Below are positions 1-8,251 of a DNA stretch of 64,000 bases, one piece after another. The DNA is taken from positions 33,514 to 97,513 of the forward strand of contig JBKBLG010000012.1 in assembly GCA_046296295.1 (NCBI GenBank), in the 5' to 3' direction. This DNA is from UBA10646 sp046296295 (lineage in GTDB: Bacteria > Bacteroidota > Bacteroidia > Chitinophagales > Chitinophagaceae). Under the pieces are notes generated by a model. It ran no database searches. It was not told the origin of the DNA and worked only from the letters and a program-made list of their open reading frames with translations. Each line of letters begins with the position of its first letter. Position 1 is the stretch's first letter. A program made the position numbers and the translations under genes.

Positions 1-2
1 CC

Positions 3-179
3 TGTAACGGCAAACTTAGCACCTTACAAAAAGGCTGCCAAGCGGCTAAGCAAGCTATTAATATATGTTCACAAACCTACGAGCAAGCACAAACCATAGC
101 TCCTGCCGATGTAACAGTCAGTAGTTATGAAGAAGTACCCACCATTAATATGCTTTGGACTGCCAGATTATTGCATTAA
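3..179 (+). CDS. C-terminal fragment of an unidentified protein
   Basis: An open frame enters from the left edge and ends at TAA 177-179, giving 58 residues (CNGKLSTLQKGCQ... to ...NMLWTARLLH). Codon use resembles neighbouring genes. It is followed by a perfect hairpin, which supports a real gene end here. I do not recognise the family from this tail; its start lies outside the window. Confidence 0.55.
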   Translation, partial: CNGKLSTLQKGCQAAKQAINICSQTYEQAQTIAPADVTVSSYEEVPTINMLWTARLLH

Positions 180-206
180 TACCCCTTTTTCATTTAAAAT
201 ATACAT

Positions 207-238
207 ACTGCCACCCAAAGGGTGGCAGTTGTGTTTTT
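207..238 (+). terminator. Intrinsic terminator of the left-edge gene
   Basis: A perfect 10-bp stem (207-216 with 220-229) has an AAA loop and is followed by TGTGTTTTT. It lies 27 nt after the stop of the left-edge gene and ahead of valS. Confidence 0.75.
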
Positions 239-261
239 AGCCCGTTTAAAACGTAGTTTTG
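229..261 (+). promoter_or_regulatory. Putative Bacteroidota-type promoter of valS
   Basis: TAGTTTTG (254-261) matches the TAnnTTTG -7 consensus of Bacteroidota. A TTG (229-231) lies 22 bp upstream, the same spacing as in the promoter at 22649-22682. It sits 35 bp before the valS start codon. The call rests on motif match alone. Confidence 0.45.
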
Positions 262-296
262 CCAGCCACATTATCAGACGCTAATTATTAGACAAT

Positions 297-2951
297 ATGA
301 GCTCGTTAAGTAAAAACTTCGAACCACAACAAGTAGATGCCAAATGGTATCAAAATTGGCTCGATAAAAAATATTTTAATAGTACGCCCGACCAGCGCCC
401 CGCCTACACCATCGTAATTCCGCCACCAAATGTAACAGGGGTATTACACATGGGACATTGCCTTAATAACACCATACAAGATATTTTGGCTCGCCGTGCT
501 CGTATGCAAGGCTACAACGTTTGTTGGGTACCTGGCACCGACCATGCCAGCATTGCTACCGAAGCAAAAGTGGTGCAAATGCTCCGCGAAAAAGGCATCC
601 CAAAAAGCAGCCTATCTCGTGAAGCTTTTTTGCAATATGCCTGGGAATGGAAAGAAAAATACGGTGGCATTATTTTAGAGCAACTCAAAAAAATGGGTGC
701 TAGCCTCGATTGGAATAGAGTTGCTTTTACCATGGACGAACACTATTACGCCAGCGTTATCAGCGTGTTCAACGATTTGTACGAAAAAGGGCTCATTTAT
801 CGTGGCAAACGCATGAGTAATTGGGATCCAAAAGCCAAAACAGCGCNNNNNNNNNNAGCGCTTTCCGACGAAGAAGTAATTCGTAAAGAAATACAGCAGC
901 AGCTATATCATATTCAATACCTTACGGTAAATGAACAAGGCGAAACTACTGGCAACATCACCATTGCCACTGTTCGGCCTGAAACTATTATGGGTGATAC
1001 TGCAATTTGCGTACATCCGAACGATACCCGTTACCAACACTTACATGGGCAATATGCCATTGTTCCACTTATTAATCGCCGCATCCCCATCATCACCGAT
1101 GAGTATGTTGCTATGGATTTTGGCACAGGAGCCTTAAAAGTTACACCAGCACACGACATGAACGATTATCAGTTAGGACAGAAACACCAACTCGAAATCG
1201 TTGATGTACTCAATGATGATGGAACTTTAAGCGAGGCTGCTCAAATTTATGTTGGCCTAGATCGTTTTGAAGCTCGTAAGAAAATTGCTGCCGAGCTACA
1301 AGAAAAAGGCTATTTAATTAAAACCGAAACCTATACCAGCGAAGTAGGCCATAGCGAACGAAGCGATGCGGTAGTAGAACCTCGCCTTAGCTTACAATGG
1401 TGGGTTAAAATGGAGCCTTTAGCTACCAAAGCTTTAGAAGTTGTAATGAGCGATGAAGTAAGCTTTGTACCTGCCAAGTTCAAAAACCTATACCGCCATT
1501 GGATGGAAAACATCAAAGATTGGTGTATTAGTCGCCAATTATGGTGGGGGCATCGAATACCTGCCTGGTACGATGAAAAGGGTAATTATGTAGTAGCCAA
1601 TAACGAAACAGAGGCGTATCAAAAATATGCTGCTACATATGGCAATACCAATGTAACACTTCAGCAAGATGAGGATTGTTTAGATACTTGGTTTTCTTCT
1701 TGGTTATGGCCATTTGAGGTGTTCAAAGGTTACAGCAACCCCAACAATCCCGATATTAACTATTACTACCCTACTGCTACGTTGGTAACAGCACCAGAAA
1801 TCATTTTCTTTTGGGTTGCTCGAATGATTATGGCAGGCTTAGAATATCAACAGCAGATACCTTTCAAGCATGTTTATTTTACAGGTATTGTTCGCGATAA
1901 GCTAGGCCGAAAAATGAGTAAAAGCTTAGGCAATAGTCCCGACTTACTTGGCTTAATAGATCAATATGGTGCCGACGCTGTTCGTTTTGGTATTATGATT
2001 GCTAGCCCTGCCGGTAACGATATACTTTTCGATGAAGCAAGCCTTGAACAAGGTCGTAACTTCAATAACAAACTTTGGAATGCACTGAAACTCGTAAAAA
2101 TGTGGGAAGCTAAGCTTGGCACCACAAACGATAGCGATAACAACGCTGCACAATTTGCCACTGCTTGGTTTGAACATCGCTTGCAGCAAACCAAAGCAGA
2201 GGTGTATAATTTAATGGATCAATTCAAACTAAGTGAAGCATTAAAAACCATTTATAGCCTTATTTGGGACGATTTCTGTAGCTGGTACTTAGAGTGGGTA
2301 AAGCCTGGTTACGAACAACCCATGAACGCTGCCATTTACCAGAAAACAATTGGCTTTTTCGATGAATTAATGGCTATCCTCCATCCGTTCATGCCGTTTA
2401 TAACTGAAGAAATTTATCACCAATTACAAGAACGTGCGAACGACATTTGCGTAAGCCAAATTCAAGCTCCTAAACCTGTAGATAGCAGCATTGTAGCTGC
2501 AGGCGAATTATTAAAGCAAGTAATTACCCAGCTACGAGATGCCCGTAATAAAAACCAACTTAAACCAAAAGATACCATTGAATTAAGTGTTCAAACGCAA
2601 GCTGCTGCCACTTATCAGCAAATTGCAGGTATTCTGCAAAAGCAGGTAAATGCAGTTAGCTTTACTGTTGTAGATGCTCCAACACCCAGTGCCATTGTTG
2701 TAGCTGTTGAACAAGATAAATTTTACTTGAAAAGCAATGCTGCTGTAGATACCAATGCATTAAAAGCTGAATTAGAAAAAGATTTAGCGTATCAAAAAGG
2801 CTTTTTAGAATCGGTAATGAAAAAGCTTAGCAATGAACGCTTTATGGCCAATGCCAAGCCCGATGTTATTGCTAATGAAGAAAAGAAGAAAGCCGATGCC
2901 GAAGCTCGTATTAAAACCATCGAAGAAAGTTTAGCCACACTTTCGGCGTAA
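297..2951 (+). CDS. valS: Valine--tRNA ligase
   Basis: Class Ia aminoacyl-tRNA synthetase that charges tRNA-Val and edits mischarged threonine. The HIGH-type motif HMGH is at residues 51-54 after PPNVTGVL, and KMSKS is at 539-543. Between them lies the CP1 editing insert, and the C-terminus is a long charged helical arm. The frame is 884 codons including four unreadable ones caused by a 10-N gap at 847-856. The flanks suggest the true protein is five residues shorter. The interspersed 14-bp element at 920-933 encodes LTVN in the editing region. A GNAT gene follows 9 nt after the stop. ATG 297 sits correctly behind the putative promoter. Identification is certain. Confidence 0.97.
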   Translation: MSSLSKNFEPQQVDAKWYQNWLDKKYFNSTPDQRPAYTIVIPPPNVTGVLHMGHCLNNTIQDILARRARMQGYNVCWVPGTDHASIATEAKVVQMLREKGIPKSSLSREAFLQYAWEWKEKYGGIILEQLKKMGASLDWNRVAFTMDEHYYASVISVFNDLYEKGLIYRGKRMSNWDPKAKTAXXXXALSDEEVIRKEIQQQLYHIQYLTVNEQGETTGNITIATVRPETIMGDTAICVHPNDTRYQHLHGQYAIVPLINRRIPIITDEYVAMDFGTGALKVTPAHDMNDYQLGQKHQLEIVDVLNDDGTLSEAAQIYVGLDRFEARKKIAAELQEKGYLIKTETYTSEVGHSERSDAVVEPRLSLQWWVKMEPLATKALEVVMSDEVSFVPAKFKNLYRHWMENIKDWCISRQLWWGHRIPAWYDEKGNYVVANNETEAYQKYAATYGNTNVTLQQDEDCLDTWFSSWLWPFEVFKGYSNPNNPDINYYYPTATLVTAPEIIFFWVARMIMAGLEYQQQIPFKHVYFTGIVRDKLGRKMSKSLGNSPDLLGLIDQYGADAVRFGIMIASPAGNDILFDEASLEQGRNFNNKLWNALKLVKMWEAKLGTTNDSDNNAAQFATAWFEHRLQQTKAEVYNLMDQFKLSEALKTIYSLIWDDFCSWYLEWVKPGYEQPMNAAIYQKTIGFFDELMAILHPFMPFITEEIYHQLQERANDICVSQIQAPKPVDSSIVAAGELLKQVITQLRDARNKNQLKPKDTIELSVQTQAAATYQQIAGILQKQVNAVSFTVVDAPTPSAIVVAVEQDKFYLKSNAAVDTNALKAELEKDLAYQKGFLESVMKKLSNERFMANAKPDVIANEEKKKADAEARIKTIEESLATLSA
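847..856. other. 10-N assembly gap inside valS
   Basis: Ten Ns join two contig ends that share the bases AGCGC (842-846 before the gap and 857-861 after it). If the ends are overlapped, the reading becomes AAKTALSDEE-like, which is the normal ValRS sequence here. The Ns plus one copy of the overlap (15 nt) are then artefactual. The frame is preserved either way. Confidence 0.9.
920..933 (-). repeat. Interspersed 14-bp element, exact copy
   Basis: Exact CATTTACCGTAAGG on the minus strand, inside valS. Read in the gene it gives LTVN within YLTVNEQGE. Confidence 0.95.
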
Positions 2952-2960
2952 TTCATTGCT

Positions 2961-3452
2961 ATGTACATTATTAACGCCAACTTAGAACATATAGAAGTAA
3001 TACAACGTATTGCATACGAAACTTGGCCTGTTGCCTATGGCAATATTATTTCGGCAGCACAAATTACATATATGCTTGAAAAGGTATATAATACACCTGT
3101 GCTAACCCAACAAATACAAGGTGGGCATCAGTTTCTGCTAGCACAAAATAACAATGGCGAATTTGTAGGATTTGCAGGCATAGGCCGCGAACCTATGGAA
3201 GCCCTGTATAAGTTGCACAAATTGTATGTACTACCCACCGCACAAGGTACAGGTGCTGGTAAAGCCTTGCTACAAGCCGCATGTGAGCTTGCGAAATTTC
3301 AGGGTGGCGAACAAATGATATTACAAGTGAACCGACAAAACCCTGCCGTTGCATTCTATCAACAGCAGGGTTTTACTATTTTATACGAACAAGATTTACC
3401 TATTGGTGAAGGCTATTTTATGAACGATTATATCATGGGTAAAGCCTTGTAA
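2961..3452 (+). CDS. GNAT family N-acetyltransferase
   Basis: A 163-residue single-domain acetyltransferase that would transfer acetyl from acetyl-CoA to an amine; the substrate is unknown. The pyrophosphate-binding motif A is visible around residues 90-105 as KLYVLPTAQGTGAGKALLQ (the Q/RxxGxG/A signature is QGTGAG). It is followed by the usual NPAVAFYQQQGF segment of motif B. Length is normal for the family. It lies 9 nt after valS on the same strand and is probably cotranscribed with it. The next gene converges on it with only 2 nt between the stops. Confidence 0.9.
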   Translation: MYIINANLEHIEVIQRIAYETWPVAYGNIISAAQITYMLEKVYNTPVLTQQIQGGHQFLLAQNNNGEFVGFAGIGREPMEALYKLHKLYVLPTAQGTGAGKALLQAACELAKFQGGEQMILQVNRQNPAVAFYQQQGFTILYEQDLPIGEGYFMNDYIMGKAL

Positions 3453-3454
3453 TA

Positions 3455-4186
3455 TTAATTCGATAAATACTCAACTCGCATTGTAATAGATGCAGTCTTC
3501 TCCTTTGATGTAGTGTTAAAAGATCCGCCATAACTAAATGCTTCATTATCATTTTTACCAGTTATTTGAAACACACCCATAGTTGCTTTCTTTAAAGCAC
3601 CCAAGCCCGTACCAGAATTTTTGGCAATGGTTTCGGCTCGTAGCTTAGCATCGGCACTGGCTTTAGCAAGTAAGTCTATTTTAAGTTCGTTCAGTTTGGT
3701 GTAGTAATAGGCTGGCGATTGCGAGTTAAACTCAATCCCTTTTTGCAACAATTCAGTTACTTCTCTCGATATACGTTCAACTAAATTAATATCTGTTGAA
3801 TGTACTTTCACCATACCATTTAACGCATACCCATTAAATACCGAGCCTGTTACACGCCCCTCATTATCATACTTATTTTCATATATTTTTTGCACATCAA
3901 TGCTTGAAAATACAATGGTAGAATCTGGTAATCCTTTCTCTTTTAAGTAGGCTCTAATTGTTGCTTCATCTGCTTTTATTACAGCATAAGCTTGTTTTAA
4001 ATCGAAACCTGTTCTATTAAATCGGCCTTGCCACACAATTAAATCACTAGTAAAATCTCTTTCTGCTAACCCAGTAACTATAATGGTTTCAGTGCTGGTA
4101 TACTTATACTTAAAAGCATTGCCCAATTGCCATCAGGTAATAACAATAGCAAGGGCAATAGCCGCAGCACTAACATAAGATTTCAT
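3455..4186 (-). pseudogene. SIMPL (DUF541) domain protein interrupted by TGA
   Basis: The SIMPL domain runs from ETIIVTGLAERDF to the C-terminal SITMRVEYLSN, about 220 residues. SIMPL proteins are usually periplasmic or membrane-anchored; their biochemical role is unclear. ATG 4186 opens a typical N-terminal membrane anchor (MKSYVSAAAIALAIVIT). Codon 18 is then TGA (4133-4135), followed in frame by WQLGNAFKYKY, which is the normal continuation in this family. A TGG-to-TGA change or a sequencing error explains it best. A TTG at 4126 could start a soluble product lacking the anchor, but no ribosome site supports it. TGA is a real stop in this genome (ccoH ends with it), so recoding is unlikely. 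Confidence 0.7.
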
Positions 4187-4272
4187 AATGGTTGTTTTAT
4201 TGTTTGAATATAGGCAGTTCCTTTGCATGTTCGCAAGCATCGTAATTGCTTATTAACAAAATAATAAGTGTG

Positions 4273-4286
4273 CCTTACGGCAAATG
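4273..4286 (-). repeat. Interspersed element, one mismatch
   Basis: CCTTACGGCAAATG on the plus strand (T-to-C at one site), in the gap between the SIMPL and Lrp genes, 49 bp from an exact copy in opposite orientation. Confidence 0.85.
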
Positions 4287-4334
4287 TTAACGCAACCATG
4301 AACTACTAGTTTTCTATCAATTTTAGTGCTACCA

Positions 4335-4348
4335 CATTTACCGTAAGG
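4335..4348 (+). repeat. Interspersed 14-bp element, exact copy
   Basis: Lies 2 nt beyond the stop codon of the minus-strand Lrp gene. Confidence 0.95.
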
Positions 4349-4350
4349 TA

Positions 4351-4848
4351 CTACCCTACCAATACATGCGTTTGTTTGATCACACCCATTACAAATACAC
4401 TTTGTACATGACCAATATTTTCGGCCTGACTTAGTTTATTCACATGAAAATCGTAATAACGTTCCATGTTTTCGGCTACTACTTTCAGCATAAAATCAAA
4501 CTCACCACTAATGCTGTAGCATTCAATTACTTCAGGCAGTGCTAGTATATGTGAAATAAAACTCTTACCGGCATTTTTGTTGTGCTCTTTTAGGCTTACA
4601 TAACATATTACCATCAACCCTTTTTTAACCTTAGCAGCGTTCACTAAAGTTACATACTGCTCAATGATACCTGCTTGTTCCATACGTTTAATCCGTTCGT
4701 GAACGGGTGTAGTACTGAGGTGAACAGCTCTTGCAATTTCTTTAACTGTAGCTTTTGCATTTTTTTGTAATACCGCTAAAATGGCTAAGTCTTTAGCATC
4801 GGGCAGGTAAGCTTCACTGGTACTTTGTTCTAAGGAAGGCAGTTTCAT
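4351..4848 (-). CDS. Lrp/AsnC family transcriptional regulator
   Basis: A 165-residue leucine-responsive-type regulator. The N-terminal winged HTH (residues about 20-65) reads DLAILAVLQKNAKATVKEIARAVHLSTTPVHERIKRMEQAGII. The C-terminal RAM/AsnC effector-binding domain follows (VMVICYVSLKEH... to ...VFVMGVIKQTHVLVG). The protein normally forms octamers and responds to an amino acid; the ligand cannot be read here. It is divergent from ahcY across a 120-bp gap, so regulation of itself and of ahcY (methionine cycle) is plausible but inferred. The stop TAG at 4351 is followed almost directly by the 14-bp element. Confidence 0.92.
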   Translation of the reverse strand: MKLPSLEQSTSEAYLPDAKDLAILAVLQKNAKATVKEIARAVHLSTTPVHERIKRMEQAGIIEQYVTLVNAAKVKKGLMVICYVSLKEHNKNAGKSFISHILALPEVIECYSISGEFDFMLKVVAENMERYYDFHVNKLSQAENIGHVQSVFVMGVIKQTHVLVG

Positions 4849-4968
4849 GCTCTTAAATTAAGTATTTATACTGCCAAATTCACATATTAGCGTAAGTAAT
4901 TCTAAATAGTTAGAAAATCATGCAATTTTGTTCTATAAAAACTACTTTCGCATTTCAATTTTTAAATC

Positions 4969-6294
4969 ATGAGCACACTTACCAAAACCATTGATTTTTC
5001 ACTACCTTACAAGGTGAAAGATATTAGCCTTGCAGAATGGGGCCGCAAAGAAATTCGCTTAGCAGAAGCTGAAATGCCAGGTTTAATGGCAATTCGTGAA
5101 GAGTATGGCCCGAGCCAACCTTTAAAAGGGGCACGCATTGCAGGCTGCTTACACATGACCATTCAAACTGCTGTTTTAATTGAAACTTTAGTGGCTTTAG
5201 GTGCCGAAGTGAAGTGGAGCTCTTGTAACATATTTTCTACGCAAGATCATGCTGCTGCTGCAATTGCTGCTGCTGGTATTGGCGTGTATGCCTGGAAAGG
5301 CCAAACTTTAGAAGAAGCTGATTGGTGTATTGAACAAACATTATTCTTCGGTGCTGCCGACCGCCCTTTGAACATGATTTTAGATGATGGTGGCGACCTT
5401 ACCAATATGGTGTTTGATAAGTATCCTGAGTTGGTGCAGCATATTAAAGGTTTAAGTGAAGAAACTACCACAGGTGTACACCGTTTATACGAGCGTATGG
5501 CCAAGGGTACTTTACCAATTCCTGCTATTAATGTGAACGACTCTGTTACTAAGAGTAAGTTCGATAACAAATATGGTTGCCAAGAAAGCTTGGTAGATGC
5601 TATTCGCCGTGCTACCGATGTAATGATGGCTGGTAAGGTAGCTGTTGTTGGGGGTTATGGCGATGTAGGTAAAGGTAGTGCCATGAGCTTACGTGGTGCC
5701 GGCTGCCGTGTTATTGTAACTGAAATTGACCCAATTTGTGCGTTACAAGCTGCTATGGATGGCTTTGAAGTAAGAAAAATGATTGATGCAGTTAAAGAAG
5801 CTGATATTATTGTTACAGCCTCTGGTTGCCGCGATTTAATTACCGAAAAGCATTTCCGTTTAATGAAAGACAAGGCTATTGTTTGTAACATCGGCCACTT
5901 TGATATTGAAATTGATATGGCATGGTTAAATACAAACTATGGTCATACAAAAGATACCATCAAACCACAAGTTGATTTGTATAACATTGATGGTAAAGAT
6001 GTAATTGTGCTTGCCGAAGGCCGCCTTGTGAACCTTGGTTGTGCTACTGGCCACCCAAGCTTTGTAATGAGTAACTCTTTCAGCAACCAAACACTTGCTC
6101 AAATTGAATTATGGAATAACCATAGTAAATATGAGAATAAAGTATATGTATTGCCCAAGCATTTAGATGAAAAAGTAGCTCGTTTGCACCTTGCTAAAGT
6201 AGGTGCTGAATTAGATGAATTAACTGTAGAACAAGCCGAGTACTTGGGTATTCCACAGTTTGGTCCGTTCAAAGCCGATCATTACCGCTACTAA
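4969..6294 (+). CDS. ahcY: Adenosylhomocysteinase
   Basis: Hydrolyses S-adenosyl-L-homocysteine to homocysteine and adenosine in the activated methyl cycle; cytosolic and NAD-dependent. Residues 1-190 hold the substrate domain (GCLHMTIQTAVLIETL and NDSVTKSKFDNKYGCQESL, with the catalytic Lys/Asp/Asn region). The Rossmann NAD-binding loop VVGGYGDVGKGS is near residues 225-236. The C-terminus ends KADHYRY, the conserved tail that reaches into the neighbouring subunit. Its 441 residues match the family length. It is followed by a strong hairpin terminator. A weak TACTTTCG (4943-4950) near the start resembles a -7 box with one mismatch. Confidence 0.97.
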   Translation: MSTLTKTIDFSLPYKVKDISLAEWGRKEIRLAEAEMPGLMAIREEYGPSQPLKGARIAGCLHMTIQTAVLIETLVALGAEVKWSSCNIFSTQDHAAAAIAAAGIGVYAWKGQTLEEADWCIEQTLFFGAADRPLNMILDDGGDLTNMVFDKYPELVQHIKGLSEETTTGVHRLYERMAKGTLPIPAINVNDSVTKSKFDNKYGCQESLVDAIRRATDVMMAGKVAVVGGYGDVGKGSAMSLRGAGCRVIVTEIDPICALQAAMDGFEVRKMIDAVKEADIIVTASGCRDLITEKHFRLMKDKAIVCNIGHFDIEIDMAWLNTNYGHTKDTIKPQVDLYNIDGKDVIVLAEGRLVNLGCATGHPSFVMSNSFSNQTLAQIELWNNHSKYENKVYVLPKHLDEKVARLHLAKVGAELDELTVEQAEYLGIPQFGPFKADHYRY

Positions 6295-6312
6295 TCTTTG
6301 TAACCAAACATA

Positions 6313-6340
6313 AAAACGCCACCGCATGCGGTGGCGTTTT
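6313..6340. terminator. Terminator between ahcY and trx, usable both ways
   Basis: A 28-nt perfect palindrome, AAAACGCCACCGCA plus its complement, ends in TTTT on each strand. It sits between the convergent ahcY and thioredoxin genes, directly next to an exact 14-bp element. Confidence 0.85.
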
Positions 6341-6341
6341 G

Positions 6342-6355
6342 CATTTACCGTAAGG
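6342..6355 (+). repeat. Interspersed 14-bp element, exact copy
   Basis: Starts 2 nt after the ahcY terminator palindrome, in the ahcY/trx convergent gap. Confidence 0.95.
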
Positions 6356-6381
6356 CAAATGACTATTGGTGCATCAAACTC

Positions 6382-6678
6382 CTAAACATATTGTTGTATC
6401 AGTTGCATTAGTGCATTGGCTTGTACCACACCCGATTGGCGCCAAAGTATTTGTCCGTTCTTGAATAATATTAAGGTTGGTACACCTTGTATTTGATACG
6501 CTTGCGCTACCTGCGGATTTTTATCGACATCAATTTTTAAGATAGTAGCACTATCGCCAACGCGTTGTTTGAGTTGTTCTAAAATAGGCTGCATGGTTTT
6601 GCAAGGTCCGCACCAAGTTGCAAAAAAATCTACCAATACAGGTTTGTTCTGATGAATCATTTCTGAAAAACTAGCCAT
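6382..6678 (-). CDS. Thioredoxin
   Basis: A 98-residue thioredoxin fold with the redox motif WCGPC near residues 22-26 (FFATWCGPCKTMQPIL) and the cis-proline loop GVPTLILFKNG. It has no signal peptide, so it is a cytosolic protein-disulfide reductant. It is the last gene of a minus-strand group: OsmC-like protein, two small membrane proteins, then this thioredoxin. The gaps are 2-9 nt, or an 11-nt overlap. That arrangement suggests a joint role in thiol or oxidant homeostasis, which is inference. It is short but complete. Confidence 0.92.
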   Translation of the reverse strand: MASFSEMIHQNKPVLVDFFATWCGPCKTMQPILEQLKQRVGDSATILKIDVDKNPQVAQAYQIQGVPTLILFKNGQILWRQSGVVQANALMQLIQQYV

Positions 6679-6687
6679 ATTGTATGC

Positions 6688-6945
6688 TTATTTTACTTCT
6701 TCAAATATTACATTTTCTGGCGTGCTTGGAGCATTGTTGTTGCGAGCTGTAGGTACAGTGCAATTGCCACCAAAACAGTTACCGGCAGCACAACCAAAGG
6801 CAAAAATGCCCATTGCGGCCAAATACCCTCCAAGGAATACGCCCATCCATTCGGCTTGCTTAGCCGATTGAATAATTATCACGGTTCCTAAAATGGTGTA
6901 TAATGCTCTGGTGATCGTCCAACCTTGTAATATCCTAGTTTTCAT
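6688..6945 (-). CDS. Small membrane protein of the thioredoxin/OsmC cluster
   Basis: An 85-residue protein with two likely membrane segments (about residues 12-27 and 34-50). A Gly/Cys-rich stretch follows, FGCAAGNCFGGNC, with three cysteines that could be redox-active or bind metal. The tail is polar. It resembles the small DUF2892-type or rhodanese-linked inner-membrane proteins, but I cannot assign a family firmly. Its start overlaps the end of the upstream small membrane gene by 11 nt, indicating translational coupling. It ends 9 nt before thioredoxin. Confidence 0.7.
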   Translation of the reverse strand: MKTRILQGWTITRALYTILGTVIIIQSAKQAEWMGVFLGGYLAAMGIFAFGCAAGNCFGGNCTVPTARNNNAPSTPENVIFEEVK

Positions 6946-7156
6946 TGTTTTCTTTTTTGATTGTTTTTTGTGGTGTAAAGGCGCTGAAAAACATGCTACC
7001 CATTAAAGTTCCGTATAAGGTACTGTTGATTGGATTTGAGGTTATAGCACAAGTGCCAGAACTACAACCAATAAAATGGTAATAAGCGTATCCGCCTACT
7101 GCACCAATAATAGCACCTATTAAGGTTAACTTATATTGTACTACAAATGTTTTCAT
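6935..7156 (-). CDS. DUF6132-like small membrane protein
   Basis: A 73-residue protein with one or two membrane helices (residues about 10-30 and 47-60). The motif HFIGCSSGTCAITSNPINST is characteristic of the DUF6132 family found in Bacteroidota thiol/sulfur clusters. The Cys pair in GCSSGTC may be redox-active. Its function is unknown. It sits between the OsmC-like gene (2 nt upstream) and the next small membrane gene (11-nt overlap), so it belongs to the same operon. Confidence 0.75.
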   Translation of the reverse strand: MKTFVVQYKLTLIGAIIGAVGGYAYYHFIGCSSGTCAITSNPINSTLYGTLMGSMFFSAFTPQKTIKKENNEN

Positions 7157-7158
7157 GG

Positions 7159-7620
7159 TTAATTTAATGTAGCTACCTCTTTAGTACTGTTATTAAAAAT
7201 GATATTGTTGTTGTAATGTACTTCCCAAGTTACAGGCATAATTTTTTTGAGCATACTACTTACACCGCAATATTGTTCTTGCGAGGCTGTAACAGCTGCT
7301 AATGCTGCGGCTTCATTGGCTGCATCGCCATTGAATATATAAATAATATGGATAGCCACATACTCAATCGGTGCTTTTTTACTGATGGTACCTGATACTT
7401 TAATGGTAAGGTCTGTAACCGCTTTATTGGCTTTCCGTAGTATGGCAGCAATATCCATACCAGTGCAACCCGAAAGTGCTGTTAATACAAATGGCTTCGG
7501 TATGGGTCCATTGTCTTCGCCACCAGCCCGTTCCGGAGCATCCATAACAATGGTATGACCATTCACTAATGCATTAAACTGCATTTTGCCCATCCACTGT
7601 GTTTCTATATCGTGTGTCAT
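7159..7620 (-). CDS. OsmC family protein
   Basis: An OsmC/Ohr-fold protein, a family that reduces organic hydroperoxides or acts on related thiol chemistry. Conserved elements are PIPKPFVLTALSGCTGMDIAAIL, with the first catalytic Cys, and SQEQYCGVSSMLKKIMPVTWEV, with the second. I choose ATG 7620 (MTHDIETQWMGKMQF), which gives 153 residues. An earlier ATG at 7659 would add MYYRNFIPSKKVI, which the family does not need. It is the first gene of the four-gene redox operon ending with thioredoxin. Confidence 0.88.
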   Translation of the reverse strand: MTHDIETQWMGKMQFNALVNGHTIVMDAPERAGGEDNGPIPKPFVLTALSGCTGMDIAAILRKANKAVTDLTIKVSGTISKKAPIEYVAIHIIYIFNGDAANEAAALAAVTASQEQYCGVSSMLKKIMPVTWEVHYNNNIIFNNSTKEVATLN

Positions 7621-7685
7621 TATTACTTTTTTTGATGGTATAAAGTTCCTATAATACACACGTTCAAAACGTAACTTTAGTCACA

Positions 7686-7699
7686 CCTTACGGTAAATG
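7686..7699 (-). repeat. Interspersed 14-bp element, exact copy
   Basis: Lies 8 nt past the stop of the DUF4268 gene and upstream of the OsmC operon. Confidence 0.95.
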
Positions 7700-7707
7700 T
7701 TGGTGCA

Positions 7708-8169
7708 TTATAACAATGCCTCGAAACCAGGTTTTGCTACACTCCACCATTCATCTAATGCCAACATACGTGGCTTTAAAAAGCTAATAATCGCGGGCCA
7801 CTGCTCGGTTAGTAGTACATTCACTTCGGTTTGTACTTTGTATATTTTGCTAATTACTTTTCCGTTGGGCAGGTAATGTTGTTCGTCCCACTGCCAAGGT
7901 TCACCTATCATGGTTTCAAAGGCCATGCGTTGAATGTACATTTGCTCCATGTATAGCGAACGGATACCGGTATCGTTATGCGTAAATTCAATACCAATAC
8001 TTGCCATACGCCTATCGGCTAACATTCTAAAGTACATATTAGGGATGCCCGTTTTATAGTTCACCCAATGTACTTTTTCGCCATCAGCATTCGCTATTGG
8101 CTGCATATTCTTGCCCAGTGCAGCCCAAAATTGCTGCTTTCTCAGGGCTGTTTCTTCTTTACTAAACAC
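7708..8169 (-). CDS. DUF4268 domain protein
   Basis: A 153-residue protein matching the DUF4268 type seen in Bacteroidota. It has an acidic/aromatic N-terminus (FSKEETALRKQQFWAALGKNM), a central GIPNMYFRMLADRRMASIGIEF and a W-rich C-terminus (LDEWWSVAKPGFEALL). It has no signal peptide or membrane segment. Standalone members have no assigned function. DUF4268 is also found at the C-terminus of nuclease-like proteins, but no nuclease motif is seen here. The family call is from recalled sequence similarity. Confidence 0.7.
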   Translation of the reverse strand: MFSKEETALRKQQFWAALGKNMQPIANADGEKVHWVNYKTGIPNMYFRMLADRRMASIGIEFTHNDTGIRSLYMEQMYIQRMAFETMIGEPWQWDEQHYLPNGKVISKIYKVQTEVNVLLTEQWPAIISFLKPRMLALDEWWSVAKPGFEALL

Positions 8170-8202
8170 GGTGTGTTAGGATTAAATAAATGATATACAA
8201 AA

Positions 8203-8219
8203 CCCCGCCGAAGGCGGGG
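8203..8219 (-). terminator. Hairpin downstream of the YdeI-like gene
   Basis: A 7-bp GC-only stem, CCCCGCC/GGCGGGG, with a GAA loop. In minus-strand transcripts it is followed by TTTTG. It probably ends the YdeI-like gene. Confidence 0.7.
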
Positions 8220-8230
8220 CTGTGTTATTG

Positions 8231-8244
8231 CATTTACCGTAAGG
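8231..8244 (+). repeat. Interspersed 14-bp element, exact copy
   Basis: Between the YdeI-like stop codon (7 nt away) and its hairpin. Confidence 0.95.
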
Positions 8245-8251
8245 TATCATA

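Noticed and set aside
3455..4186. TGA read as tryptophan (alternative genetic code)
   Set aside because: ccoH ends in TGA within a start-overlap ATGA, and all other large genes need no TGA as sense. One nonsense change explains the SIMPL gene.
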